A DNA stretch of 37,745 nucleotides from the NCBI GenBank assembly GCA_022567695.1, contig JADFGN010000008.1, positions 1-37,745 on the forward strand. The letters run 5' to 3'. The stretch comes from Candidatus Poribacteria bacterium. GTDB lineage: Bacteria; Poribacteria; WGA-4E; PCPOR2b. Made by a program: the position numbers and the translations under genes. The notes beneath the pieces were generated by a model. That model did no database searches. It was not told the DNA's origin and saw only the letters and a list, made by a program, of their open reading frames with translations. Positions 8,920 through 17,294 of this stretch are shown here, in pieces. The first letter of the stretch is position 1. Every line of letters begins with the position of its first letter.

Positions 8920-9258
8920 ATGCGTCAGCCAAAAATTACCGCCTATATGAAACCTGTCTGTGGTTGGAGTAATGGTGTTCGCGCCATCTTCGCCAAATAC
9001 GGTTTGGAATACGAAGATCGAGATATCATTAACAACGCGGACAACTATCGTGAAATGGTTGAGAAAACAGGGCAGTCGCTTCAACCCAGTATCCAAATCG
9101 ACGATGTGATTCTTGCCGATGTGAGCGGCGATGAAGTGGAAGCGTACCTTCTTCGTGAAAACATTGTTGCACCAAGTGACGGGGCGACTGACGTGCCGAC
9201 AGATCAGGCATGTGCCGATCACGGTCCGACGGCGACTCCAGTAAATATTGGATTCTGA
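8920..9258 (+). CDS. Monothiol glutaredoxin-like protein (CGWS type)
   Basis: A glutaredoxin fold of ~80 residues with active-site Cys14-Gly-Trp-Ser17, a monothiol variant of the CGFS class. Class II monothiol glutaredoxins bind and deliver 2Fe-2S clusters with glutathione or a similar thiol, which fits its place beside sufS-sufU. The cis-Pro region reads LQPSIQIDD. An unusual ~30-residue C-terminal tail after the fold includes a second Cys (ACADHG) and has low complexity. The ribosome site AAAGGAA is 6-7 nt upstream of the ATG. Cluster transfer is inferred from family and context. Confidence 0.85.
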   Translation: MRQPKITAYMKPVCGWSNGVRAIFAKYGLEYEDRDIINNADNYREMVEKTGQSLQPSIQIDDVILADVSGDEVEAYLLRENIVAPSDGATDVPTDQACADHGPTATPVNIGF

Positions 9259-9279
9259 GACGTATAAATAGTCGGATAT

Positions 9280-9323
9280 GGGGTTGGGAATTCGGTATAA
9301 TTCAATACCTGAAATCCTAACCC
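9280..9323. repeat. Imperfect long hairpin between glutaredoxin and sufS
   Basis: The arms GGGTTGGGAATTC-GGTAT and its imperfect complement ending TCCTAACCC fold around an AATTCA loop. There is no T-run, so a classical terminator is unlikely. It may be a processing or attenuation element, or a degraded dispersed repeat. Confidence 0.3.
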
Positions 9324-9352
9324 TTAATGCCCAAGTCCTATAAAAGGAACAG

Positions 9353-10654
9353 ATGTCGATGCACCTTGAGCAAAGTAAAATCCCAGTTATCGGGGAGAAG
9401 CCAATGAATATTGACCCATATCGTTCACTTAAGGTGGAAACTATCCGTAAAGATTTTCCTATTTTCGAGGCTCATGATAATCCGCCTCTGATCTATCTGG
9501 ATAGTGCGGCAAGTTCTCTAACACCGCTTTGCGTGATCGATGCAATGGACAAATACTATCTGAATTACAGATCGAATATTCATCGCGGCATCTACCAGAT
9601 CTCTGAAGAAGCAACGGCTCAGTACGAGGAAGCACGAAAGAAGGTTGCGCGTTTCATTAACTCTAGGCGTTCGAGCCAGATTATCTTTACTCGAAACACC
9701 ACCGAATCCATTAATCTCGTTGCGTATAGCTGGGGAGATGCCAATATTCGCGAGGGAGATGAAATCCTCGTGACTGTGATGGAACACCATAGTAATCTTG
9801 TTCCATGGCAACTACTCGCACAACGGACGGGCGCAAAACTGCGATTTATTGAGGTGACTGACGACGGTGTATTACAATTAGAAGACCTCGATGGGCTGTT
9901 GACAGAACGGACGAAATTAGTTGCAATCACGCACGTTTCTAATGTTCTTGGTACGATTAACCCCGTTCAGTCGATTACAACCGCCGCGCATCAAGTAAAC
10001 GCAAAGGTCATCATAGATGCTGCTCAGAGTGTGCCTCACTTCCCCATCGACGTTCAGCAAATTGATTGTGATTTCCTCGCCTTCTCAGGGCACAAAATGT
10101 GCGGTCCCACAGGAGTTGGCATTCTCTACGGCAAACGAGATCTCCTAGAGCAGATGCCTCCCTTCTTGGGAGGGGGTTCCATGATTCGCTCAGTCGAGCG
10201 TGAACGTTCAACCTATGCCGAGCTACCCGCAAAATTTGAAGCGGGAACGCCGGGCATTGCAGAAGCTATTGGGCTTGGGGCTGCTGTGGACTATTTGACC
10301 GATATAGGCCTGGATGCGATTCAGGCGCATGAACAGGAAATCCTTGAATACGCCTATCAAATATTGAGTGAAATTGATGGCATCACCCTCTATGGGCCAA
10401 AGCCACGGCAACGTGCAGGCGCACTCACATTTAATCTGAGTGGTATTCACCCTCATGATTTGGCAGGCGTTTTGGATGGAGAGGGCGTTGCGGTTCGCGC
10501 AGGGCATCATTGCGCTCAACCCCTTATGCAAAGGTATGGTGTCATTGCGACGGCCCGTGCCAGCTTTTATCTCTATAATAAACTGGAAGAGGTCGATAGG
10601 CTCTATGATGGATTGTTGAAAGCTCAGAAGTTATTTACGCGGAGAAGACGATGA
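9353..10654 (+). CDS. sufS: SufS, cysteine desulfurase
   Basis: SufS is a PLP enzyme that removes sulfur from L-cysteine as a persulfide and passes it to SufU/SufE for cluster assembly. The PLP Lys248 is in SGHKMCGPTG, the PLP-ring Asp222 in IIDAAQS, and the cofactor-stacking His pair in MEHHSNLVPW. The catalytic Cys387 is in RAGHHCAQPLM, the SufS-type (group II) motif. At 433 aa it has ~20 extra N-terminal residues relative to typical SufS. ATG 9353 follows AAGGA by ~5 nt; ATG at 9359 is an alternative. It overlaps sufU by 4 nt (ATGA), which indicates coupled synthesis of the desulfurase and its acceptor. Confidence 0.97.
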   Translation: MSMHLEQSKIPVIGEKPMNIDPYRSLKVETIRKDFPIFEAHDNPPLIYLDSAASSLTPLCVIDAMDKYYLNYRSNIHRGIYQISEEATAQYEEARKKVARFINSRRSSQIIFTRNTTESINLVAYSWGDANIREGDEILVTVMEHHSNLVPWQLLAQRTGAKLRFIEVTDDGVLQLEDLDGLLTERTKLVAITHVSNVLGTINPVQSITTAAHQVNAKVIIDAAQSVPHFPIDVQQIDCDFLAFSGHKMCGPTGVGILYGKRDLLEQMPPFLGGGSMIRSVERERSTYAELPAKFEAGTPGIAEAIGLGAAVDYLTDIGLDAIQAHEQEILEYAYQILSEIDGITLYGPKPRQRAGALTFNLSGIHPHDLAGVLDGEGVAVRAGHHCAQPLMQRYGVIATARASFYLYNKLEEVDRLYDGLLKAQKLFTRRRR

Positions 10655-11040
10655 ACATCTATGAAGAAGATATTCTCGATCATTACCAAAACCCAAGCAA
10701 TTATGGTGACCTTGAGAATCCCGACATTTCTTATGAGGAAGATAATCCCCTGTGTGGCGATAAAATTCACATGGACTTGAAGATCGAAGATGGGATTATA
10801 GAAGACATCCGCTTTCATGGTTACGGTTGCACAATTAGCCAAGCGGCAGCTTCGATGCTAACCGAGGAAATCAAGGGAAAACCAGTAGAAGAGGTCAAGA
10901 AACTGACGAGAGATGACATCTTGGAGATGCTTGGGATTCCTCTTGGTCCTGTGCGACTCAAATGTGGATTGCTTGCCTTAAAAGTGCTCAAAGCAGGTAT
11001 CTACGGCATCAAAGAATGGCCGGGAGAAGAGGAAGATTAG
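10651..11040 (+). CDS. sufU: SufU, Zn-dependent sulfur acceptor for SufS
   Basis: An IscU-fold protein that accepts persulfide sulfur from SufS in SufU-type SUF systems. Conserved residues are Cys35 and Asp37 (NPLCGD), Cys60 (GYGCTIS) and Cys105 (VRLKCGLL), the expected Zn ligands and acceptor Cys. At 129 aa it is shorter than Bacillus SufU. The ~18-residue insertion that usually marks SufU, between the GCxIS helix and the last Cys, is missing, so the protein is intermediate between SufU and IscU in layout. Its position directly after sufS favours the SufU role. The C-terminus is acidic (PGEEED). Confidence 0.92.
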   Translation: MNIYEEDILDHYQNPSNYGDLENPDISYEEDNPLCGDKIHMDLKIEDGIIEDIRFHGYGCTISQAAASMLTEEIKGKPVEEVKKLTRDDILEMLGIPLGPVRLKCGLLALKVLKAGIYGIKEWPGEEED

Positions 11041-11053
11041 GAGACAATTAAGT

Positions 11054-11365
11054 ATGAGTGAGTTTTTCAAAGTTGCTGAAGTGAGCGAAATCCCGTCAGG
11101 TGGAAAAAAACTGGTCGAAGTGGATGGATACCCGGTCGCTCTATTTAACGTTGATGGTGAATTCTACGCCATTGAGGATGTTTGTACGCACGATGGTGGT
11201 CCCCTCGCAGAAGGTGAGCTGGAAGGCAACGAGATTGAATGCCCTCGGCATGGGGCGAGATTCAACGTGCGCACAGGAGAGGTGCTTTGCATGCCCGCTG
11301 TGGAACCCGTTGAGTGTTACGAGGTTAAGGTCGAGGGCAATGATATTCTTGTCAGTATTGATTGA
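11054..11365 (+). CDS. Rieske [2Fe-2S] ferredoxin-type protein
   Basis: A 103-residue, single-domain soluble Rieske protein. The cluster ligands are Cys44/His46 (CTHDGGP) and Cys63/His66 (CPRHGARF), with the usual 16-residue gap. Such proteins act as electron carriers for ring-hydroxylating oxygenases, or as stand-alone ferredoxins within SUF operons. Since no oxygenase is nearby, an assembly-linked redox role is more likely here. GGAG lies ~10 nt before ATG, and the gene starts 13 nt after sufU. Whether it is a client or a helper of the SUF system is open. Confidence 0.93.
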   Translation: MSEFFKVAEVSEIPSGGKKLVEVDGYPVALFNVDGEFYAIEDVCTHDGGPLAEGELEGNEIECPRHGARFNVRTGEVLCMPAVEPVECYEVKVEGNDILVSID

Positions 11366-11445
11366 ACAATAAGATGGTTCAGATAGGAAGTCTCAAAATT
11401 CGATAGTAAAGATGCAAATAAATCCATGAATCAAGGAGTTCTAAG

Positions 11446-11745
11446 ATGGTAACTGAAGAAACTGTGTTGGAGACTATAAAACAGATTATAGACCCAGAGG
11501 TAGGTATTAGCATCGTCGATATGGGCTTAATATACGGTGTTGATATTCACGATAAAACTGTTGACGTTACAATGACCCTAACAAGCCCGGGTTGCCCTGC
11601 TGGTGGTCAAATCGTTAATGGAATACAAAGCGTTACACAACAACTGGATGGTGTTGATGAAGTCAACATCGACGTCGTTTGGACGCCGCGTTGGACGATG
11701 GAGATGATGAGCGAAGAAGGAAAGGATGAGTTAGGCATTTTTTAA
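11446..11745 (+). CDS. sufT: SufT-like MIP18 family (DUF59) Fe-S maturation protein
   Basis: A 99-residue MIP18/DUF59 protein with the family core IIDPEVGISIVDMGLIYGV, the Cys motif LTSPGCPAGGQI and the C-terminal VDVVWTPRW-type segment. Stand-alone DUF59 proteins in SUF operons are called SufT and assist Fe-S maturation; related PaaD proteins act on an oxygenase component. The SUF setting favours SufT. A good ribosome site (AAGGAG) precedes the ATG by 7-8 nt. It is probably co-transcribed with sufSU and the Rieske gene. Confidence 0.88.
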   Translation: MVTEETVLETIKQIIDPEVGISIVDMGLIYGVDIHDKTVDVTMTLTSPGCPAGGQIVNGIQSVTQQLDGVDEVNIDVVWTPRWTMEMMSEEGKDELGIF

Positions 11746-11783
11746 GAGGGATTTTATCAACTGGCTTAAAGGCGAAGATATTA

Positions 11784-12140
11784 ATGAATGTCTCAGCGAT
11801 ACAAAAGCAACCGAAAATTCTGAAAAAGCTGGATACTGGCTTTTTGATTGAATGGAAAGATGGGCATATCAGCGAATATCCCTACCACTATCTTCGGCAA
11901 ATGTGCCCTTGCGCTGAGTGTTCAATGACGCGGCATAGCGGGCAGGATGTTCATTCCCTATTTGCACCACAAGGGGATGGCGATCCATCCAAAATCATTT
12001 TTCCTGCCGATATTCACCCACTCGACATCCAACTCGTTGGTCGCTACGCCCTTCAGTTCATATGGAGTGATGGGCATGCGACGGGGATTTATTCTTTCGA
12101 GACGCTTAGGGAAATTTCCCCAACTAAAATCCAAAATTAA
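11784..12140 (+). CDS. DUF971 (GBBH-like N-terminal domain) protein
   Basis: A 118-residue protein with the DUF971 pattern: FLIEWKDGHISEYPYHYLRQMCPCAEC, then the core PLDIQLVGRYALQFIWSDGHATGIYSFETLR. The domain is the Zn-binding N-terminal module of gamma-butyrobetaine hydroxylase, but in bacteria it commonly stands alone and is found fused or adjacent to Mrp/ApbC Fe-S carriers. The Cys pair CPCAEC and the final His are candidate Zn ligands. As last gene before a strong hairpin it completes the SUF transcription unit. The ribosome site is weak. Confidence 0.88.
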   Translation: MNVSAIQKQPKILKKLDTGFLIEWKDGHISEYPYHYLRQMCPCAECSMTRHSGQDVHSLFAPQGDGDPSKIIFPADIHPLDIQLVGRYALQFIWSDGHATGIYSFETLREISPTKIQN

Positions 12141-12165
12141 GGAATGGCTTAATCAGTTAATCATT

Positions 12166-12212
12166 CAACCCCCTCTAACTCCCACTCGCTAATGGGAAGT
12201 CAGAGGGGGTTG
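12166..12212 (+). terminator. Hairpin terminating the SUF operon
   Basis: CAACCCCCTCT and its complement AGAGGGGGTTG, plus an inner ACTCCCA/TGGGAAGT extension, form a long GC-rich stem around an ~8-nt loop, 26 nt after the DUF971 stop. The following T-tract is short (TTCAATT), so termination may not be purely intrinsic. Confidence 0.75.
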
Positions 12213-12251
12213 TTCAATTGGTGCAGAAGTTATTCCCACACATGAAACATT

Positions 12252-13112
12252 ATGAAAATTGTCATTAACTCCAAATTCTTTGCACATCTATCTGTCGCGC
12301 AACTTGGCGAAAAAGCGATTGAACTTGGCTACGATGGAATCGACATCTGTATTCGCCCCGGCCATCCGATTCACCCGGATAATGTTACCAATGGCCTACC
12401 TCAGGCGATGAAAATTTGGGCGGACCAAGGCCTCATCTGCCCACTAGCCACAGCACCAGTAACTATGACAAACCCAAGTGCAGCAGAGGTGGAAAAGTTA
12501 TATATCGCTTGTGCAGATGCAGGAATTCCCCGCCTCAAGATTGGATTCTGGAAATTCAATGAGAACGACAATTACTGGGAGGTGTTGGATGCCGCGCGGA
12601 GGGAACTTGAGGGGTTTGTCAAATTCAGTGAAAAATATGAAGTACAAACGTGCTATCAGATTCACAGTGGGCCTTGCATCGGATCTAACTGTGCAGGGCT
12701 GATGCACCTCATCAAGGGATTCGATCCGCTACATGTTGGCGCGTATCCTGATTTTGGGCATCTCGTTTTAGATGGGGAAGATTGGGGGTTGGGACTGTCG
12801 ATGATTCACGATTACCTCTCGGTTGTTGGCATCAAGGACGCTTTTTACATTTCTCAACCTGCCGGTTGTACGCCACCCTATCGTCCCTGCTTTGTGAAGG
12901 TCGGCGAGGGATGTGTGGACTGGCAACGGTGCATGGGCATTTTGTGCAAAATCGGCTTCGACGGTCCCTTAACAGTGCATACCGAATATACCTTCGATGA
13001 ATCGATTATTCGTCAGGTCGGTTATGCGGAGAAATCGCCTCCGAACGTCGAAGAGTGGGCAAGGGCAGATGCAGTTTATCTTCGGGATGTTTTAGCAGAA
13101 TTCAGATCATAA
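12252..13112 (+). CDS. Sugar phosphate isomerase/epimerase (xylose-isomerase-like TIM barrel)
   Basis: A 286-residue AP-endonuclease-2/xylose-isomerase-like TIM barrel. Recognisable segments are the first strand IVINSKFF, AIELGYDGIDICIRPGHP, the mid-barrel YQIHSGPCIGSN, the metal-site region YPDFGHL, and HTEYTF near the end. Acidic and His residues on these strands are the usual divalent-metal ligands. Members isomerise or epimerise sugars or inositol-type compounds; the substrate is unknown. It follows the SUF terminator and stands alone on this strand, so it is likely monocistronic. The ribosome site is weak. Confidence 0.82.
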   Translation: MKIVINSKFFAHLSVAQLGEKAIELGYDGIDICIRPGHPIHPDNVTNGLPQAMKIWADQGLICPLATAPVTMTNPSAAEVEKLYIACADAGIPRLKIGFWKFNENDNYWEVLDAARRELEGFVKFSEKYEVQTCYQIHSGPCIGSNCAGLMHLIKGFDPLHVGAYPDFGHLVLDGEDWGLGLSMIHDYLSVVGIKDAFYISQPAGCTPPYRPCFVKVGEGCVDWQRCMGILCKIGFDGPLTVHTEYTFDESIIRQVGYAEKSPPNVEEWARADAVYLRDVLAEFRS

Positions 13113-13166
13113 CACTTGGTAAGAATTACGGTCAGGTGTTCTGGAGGGCATAACGTTGAAGCCAAT

Positions 13167-13203
13167 AAAAAAGCTCTCCGATTAAATTAACCAGAGAGCT
13201 TTA
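13167..13203 (-). terminator. Intrinsic terminator of the sigma-factor gene
   Basis: On the minus strand a 9-bp stem AAAGCTCTC/GAGAGCTTT encloses a 15-nt loop and is followed by TTTTTTATT, a textbook rho-independent terminator, 22 nt after the sigma-factor stop. Confidence 0.8.
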
Positions 13204-13224
13204 CGCAATGAGAATTTGTTTGGT

Positions 13225-14544
13225 TTAAAGTAGTTCTTTGAGCAATTGCATCCGTGTGTGGTGGCGCAATTTGCGCAGGGCTTCATCCTCGATTTGACGC
13301 ACCCTTTCGCGGCTGATTCCGAGTTGGCGTCCAATTTCAGCAAGTGTATACTCAGTGCCATCAGTTAAGCCGTAGCGAAGCTTAATCACAAGCGTTTCAC
13401 GAGGTTGCAGTGTGTTAAGCACCTGTTCAAGCGACTCTTTTTCTGAGCTACAGAGCAGTTCTTGTTCCGGCGTCACTTGCGAGTCATCTGATAACAGGTC
13501 AGAAATGGTTGCATCAGGTGATGATTCACTGAGTGGAGAATCCAGCGAAATTGTGCCTTTTGTACTTTGGAGAATCTCAATAACGCGGTTTTCAGTCATT
13601 TTAACTACTTCAGCAATTTCCTTGATGTCTGGTTCACGCTCAAGAGCTCTTGCCAGCTTGCTCTGCGCCTGCTTAATCGATCTCCGGGTTTCTCCAACAT
13701 AACAAGGAATGCGGATGGTTTGGCTTTGCTGATCGAGGGCACGTCTGATGGCCTGCATAATCCACCATGTGGCATAAGTGCTGAAACGAAATCCTCTCGT
13801 GAGATCAAATTTCTCAACCGCTTTCATCAGACCAATGCTCCCTTCTTGCATCAAATCGAGGAAAGAGAGTGATGATCTGTTGAAATTGTGCTGTTTGGCA
13901 ATACTTGCAACAAGCAATAGATTCGCCTCAACAATTTTCAGTGTCGCACTGTGGATTTTTGGGGCGACCTCGTTCAGCTCACTCCAAAGCTGGTCAAGGT
14001 ATTCACACGTTTCATGATAGTCAGCGGACATGGTATTCCCATTTATTTCTCCGCGTTGATAGGCTTTAATCGCCTTCTGGATTTGCTCTAGAGTGATGCC
14101 GAGATTCATCGGGCTCCACCACATGCCCTCCTTTGCCTTCTGCTTGGCACCGCGACGTCTGTCGACTTGAGGACGGACTTCCTGTAAAATAAACGGCGGA
14201 AATCGATCCAATAATTCTGTTACCTGCTGTCTTCCTAATTCAAATTTTTCAAAGAGTTCTACCTCCTCTTCACGCTTGAGCAAGGGCGTCCGTGCGATTT
14301 CTTGGAGATAAGAGAATGCTTCATCCCTTGTTCCATCGGGAACATCCCCACGTCTTCTAAAGGAAGAAATCACACTGCTGTCACTTTCCTCCCTCAAGTC
14401 CTCATCTGAATCATCATCTAAACTGCCATCGCCTGAATCAGCTGTTGGTAGCGATAGAAATTCATCGCCTTCTTCAACCTCTGCCTCTTTGGTGATTAGA
14501 TCATCCTCTATTTCACGATTTGCGAATTTCCGTTTATCTGCCAT
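13225..14544 (-). CDS. RNA polymerase sigma-70 family factor (RpoD/RpoS-like, group 1 or 2)
   Basis: A 439-residue sigma factor that directs RNA polymerase to promoters. An acidic N-terminal tail (1-60) replaces region 1.1. Region 1.2 is at ~74-105, region 2 at ~198-280 (FLDLMQEGSIGLMKAVEKF, GFRFSTYATWWIMQAIRRAL), region 3 at ~285-355, and region 4 at ~377-430 (LAEIGRQLGISRERVRQIEDEALRKLRH). A ~90-residue non-conserved segment (110-197) lies between regions 1.2 and 2. The region 2.4/3.0 junction reads RIPCYVGET instead of the near-universal RIPVHM found in housekeeping RpoD, so this may be an alternative group 2 factor. ATG 14544 follows GGAGG by ~10 nt; a GTG directly precedes it. Confidence 0.92.
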   Translation of the reverse strand: MADKRKFANREIEDDLITKEAEVEEGDEFLSLPTADSGDGSLDDDSDEDLREESDSSVISSFRRRGDVPDGTRDEAFSYLQEIARTPLLKREEEVELFEKFELGRQQVTELLDRFPPFILQEVRPQVDRRRGAKQKAKEGMWWSPMNLGITLEQIQKAIKAYQRGEINGNTMSADYHETCEYLDQLWSELNEVAPKIHSATLKIVEANLLLVASIAKQHNFNRSSLSFLDLMQEGSIGLMKAVEKFDLTRGFRFSTYATWWIMQAIRRALDQQSQTIRIPCYVGETRRSIKQAQSKLARALEREPDIKEIAEVVKMTENRVIEILQSTKGTISLDSPLSESSPDATISDLLSDDSQVTPEQELLCSSEKESLEQVLNTLQPRETLVIKLRYGLTDGTEYTLAEIGRQLGISRERVRQIEDEALRKLRHHTRMQLLKELL

Positions 14545-14613
14545 CACGCATTCACCTCCACATCTCTCCATTCTTTGATTTCATTTTTAACTGGCCGGAT
14601 CTTTGAACTATGG

Positions 14614-14703
14614 TTAAAGACTTTTACTGATGTATTTTAGATCTTTGACGGTCAGCAAGCCTTCGAAGTTTGAATTTGTCGATTTACGGATGGAAACGCT
14701 CAT
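14614..14703 (-). CDS. Possible 29-residue small ORF upstream of the sigma factor
   Basis: ATG at 14703 is preceded by GGGAGAGAAG, a plausible ribosome site, and opens a 29-codon frame that starts MSVSIRKSTNSNFEG and ends in KYISKSL. It lies 69 nt before the sigma-factor start in the same direction, so it could be a leader peptide or a small protein. No family is recognised, and short frames like this can occur by chance. Confidence 0.35.
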   Translation of the reverse strand: MSVSIRKSTNSNFEGLLTVKDLKYISKSL

Positions 14704-14790
14704 CTTCTCTCCCACAATAAACGTCTAAATTAACGGCTATTTCTGTAAATTCTTCAATACTAAATTCTAATCAACGATTGGGAGGTTATA

Positions 14791-15366
14791 ATGAACCAAC
14801 TGACTCAAGATGATGTTATCAGGCGTTTTCAACACGGCGAATCATTTGTGAACGAAAATCTAGCAAATATTGATTTATCCGGTACTCAACTTGCGGGTAT
14901 CGACTTCTCAGAAGCGAACTTAAGCGGTGCAATATTTAAGAACGCAAATTTAACTAACGCAAATTTTAACGATGCCAATCTATCTAATGCCGATCTATCA
15001 GGAGCGATAATGCAAGGAATTTACCTTGTTGGTGCAGATTTAACTAATACAAACTTTGAAGATGCGGACCTCCAAGGCGCATTTCTCAGCGGTAGCACAC
15101 TTTCGGGGACAAATTTCCGCAAGGCCAATTTGCACCGCGCAACCGTTGGTTGCCCTCATTGGGTGACTCCTGACCCGTTTGGCAGCCTGACGAGCTTTGA
15201 AAATGCAAATCTCAAAGAAGCGATTTTCGGCGAAACAGCACTGAAAGGAGTCATCTTACTTGGTGCGAATCTTCAAGATGCTTATTTATATGAAGTAGAC
15301 CTTTCAGATGCTGTCTACAGGCATTCAGATCTCAAGGACGCAATTACTAAAAGCACTAGAAATTAG
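14791..15366 (+). CDS. Pentapeptide-repeat protein
   Basis: A 191-residue protein made almost entirely of A(D/N)LXX pentapeptide repeats (residues ~20-185), for example NADLSGA and ANLTNAN. It predicts a right-handed quadrilateral beta-helix. A non-repeat interruption at ~118-135 contains CPHWVTPDPFG. Family members include gyrase-protecting DNA mimics, but most have no known role, and charge and length here do not decide it. GGGAGG precedes the ATG by 6 nt. It is divergent from the sigma-factor gene and convergent with the ABC transporter. Confidence 0.9.
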   Translation: MNQLTQDDVIRRFQHGESFVNENLANIDLSGTQLAGIDFSEANLSGAIFKNANLTNANFNDANLSNADLSGAIMQGIYLVGADLTNTNFEDADLQGAFLSGSTLSGTNFRKANLHRATVGCPHWVTPDPFGSLTSFENANLKEAIFGETALKGVILLGANLQDAYLYEVDLSDAVYRHSDLKDAITKSTRN

Positions 15367-15483
15367 GTCGCAGGCCTTCTGTTCGTTCTGAATGCTTGAT
15401 GCCTTTCGATCTTTCTTGTTTAGCTTCCTTTGAGACGTTTATCACATGGATGAAGTTTACAAAGAAGTGCAAGAAAATGCAAC

Positions 15484-17292
15484 TCACCGAAGCTGTATCT
15501 GACATAGCTTCTGATACAGTCCCGCCTTTTCCAACAACGTTTGGTGAGTTCCACTCTCGACGATTTGCCCCTGATCGAGAACCAGAATTTTATCCGCATG
15601 GGCCACTGTTGAAAGCCGATGGGCGATCACGAAAGTTGTTCGCCCTTTCATCAGGTTTGCAAGCGAATCTTGGATCAGTGCTTCAGACTCACTATCCAAT
15701 GCAGACGTGGCTTCATCAAGTACAAGAATCGGTGGACGCTTCAGAAGTGCTCGCGCAATAGAGATGCGCTGCCGTTCCCCTCCGGATAGCTTGAGGCCAG
15801 ACTCTCCAATCGGCGTTTCATAGCCATTGATAAGCTGCATAATAAAGTCATGCGCGTTTGCCTGCACCGCAGCTTCAATAACCGCGTCATGTGTCACATC
15901 GGGGCAGCCATAACCGATATTCTCCATCACTGTTCCGTCGAACAAAATTGTATCTTGGGGTACCATTGCAATCTGTCGCCTGAGGGATTCTAGCGTCACC
16001 TTGGATATAGGATACCCATCAATCAGAATGTCTCCAGTATTCATTTCGTAGAAGCGCAACAGCAGATTGAGTAAAGTGGTTTTCCCACTTCCGCTCGGAC
16101 CGACTAGCGCAACGACTTCGCCGGGGTCGACATGGAAGCTAATATCCTTGACAACTGGCTGATGATGATAGCCAAAGGACACGTTGCAAAACTCAACCTC
16201 GCCACGAATAATTGGTAGTTTTAACAGCTTGTTTCCTTCATCCACTTCGCTGTCGAAATCAAGCACGTAAAAAATCCGTTCAGCAGAAGCGAGGCTTTGT
16301 TGCAAGACATTGTTGAAATGCCCAATTGTCTTAATCGGCTTGAACATCAGGCTAATCATCGCAACGTAGCCGATGAACCAGCCTGTCGAAAGTTCCCCGC
16401 GAATGACCTGCCAACATCCCAGCCCGAAAACCATCGCAATGCCAATGGCACTGATCAACTCAATCAGCGGTGGCAGCATCGAAGTCAGCCGAATACGACG
16501 CATTACAATGCGATACTGTTTCCGATTCGTCGTGGCAAATCGTTTACGTTCCGCATTTTCCGCCGTGAAACTCTTGATGATTTTAATGCCAAAGATCGTC
16601 TCCTTCAGTTGTGAAGCGATGTCTGCACTGTACTGCTGAATCTCCGCACTCGTGTTGCGAATTCGGGTGGCAAAGCGAGCAATAAGATAAGCCAAAAGTG
16701 GAAAAACAAGCAGGGCAAGTACCGTCAGTTTGAAACTCCGCACCAGCATCATGGAAACGAAAACAGGAATGAATACAACCGCCCGGATAATGTTCGCCGT
16801 CGATCCAACCGCGTTTTGCCACGTTCGTACGTCATCTGTAACCCGTGACATTAGATCGCCTGTGCGATGTTCTCTCAAAACGCCTAGCCGTGCAAAGATG
16901 ATTTTTCCATACAGTTCGTTGCGAACCCGAAGAATGAGCTGATGTCCCACTCGCGCCATTAGGTAATCATTGAAATAAGTGAAAATGCCCTTGATCAGGA
17001 CAAGGGTCAGGATGCCCGCCAATACCCAACCCACAAGCTGAAGTGCTACGCTGGCACCCGATAATGAAACCTCGATGCCATCGAAAAAGCCTTCGACTTG
17101 GAAGTATCGGACATCAATCGATCCGTCCTCAAAACCGCGAGTTTCAATCAATTTGAGCGCGTCAATCGTATCGGCTAAAATGTAGATATAGCCCATCTCG
17201 CAGATTGCGATGGCAAGCGCACACACCACTGCCAGTAAAGTTGATCCGATGTATGGCTTGAGATATTTCGCAAAACGCGAAAAAATTGGCAT
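15484..17292 (-). CDS. MsbA-like ABC exporter (TMD-NBD half-transporter)
   Basis: A 602-residue half-transporter with an N-terminal six-helix exporter domain (~1-335) and a C-terminal ATPase. Walker A is GPSGSGKTT, the Q-loop is in MVPQDTILFDGTV, and the signature is LSGGERQR. Walker B is ILVLDEATSALD and the H-loop is in IAHRLST. Closest in layout to MsbA/LmrA-type lipid or multidrug flippases, working as a homodimer in the inner membrane. Between TM1 and TM2 there is a longer extracytoplasmic loop (~45-75, acidic). It starts 2 nt after the methyltransferase stop, with GGAG upstream, so it ends the minus-strand operon. Confidence 0.92.
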   Translation of the reverse strand: MPIFSRFAKYLKPYIGSTLLAVVCALAIAICEMGYIYILADTIDALKLIETRGFEDGSIDVRYFQVEGFFDGIEVSLSGASVALQLVGWVLAGILTLVLIKGIFTYFNDYLMARVGHQLILRVRNELYGKIIFARLGVLREHRTGDLMSRVTDDVRTWQNAVGSTANIIRAVVFIPVFVSMMLVRSFKLTVLALLVFPLLAYLIARFATRIRNTSAEIQQYSADIASQLKETIFGIKIIKSFTAENAERKRFATTNRKQYRIVMRRIRLTSMLPPLIELISAIGIAMVFGLGCWQVIRGELSTGWFIGYVAMISLMFKPIKTIGHFNNVLQQSLASAERIFYVLDFDSEVDEGNKLLKLPIIRGEVEFCNVSFGYHHQPVVKDISFHVDPGEVVALVGPSGSGKTTLLNLLLRFYEMNTGDILIDGYPISKVTLESLRRQIAMVPQDTILFDGTVMENIGYGCPDVTHDAVIEAAVQANAHDFIMQLINGYETPIGESGLKLSGGERQRISIARALLKRPPILVLDEATSALDSESEALIQDSLANLMKGRTTFVIAHRLSTVAHADKILVLDQGQIVESGTHQTLLEKAGLYQKLCQIQLR

Positions 17293-17294
17293 CC

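Noticed and set aside
15396-15761. Plus-strand frame at the end of the ABC transporter gene
   Set aside because: It mirrors the conserved ATPase domain on the other strand and has no ribosome site.
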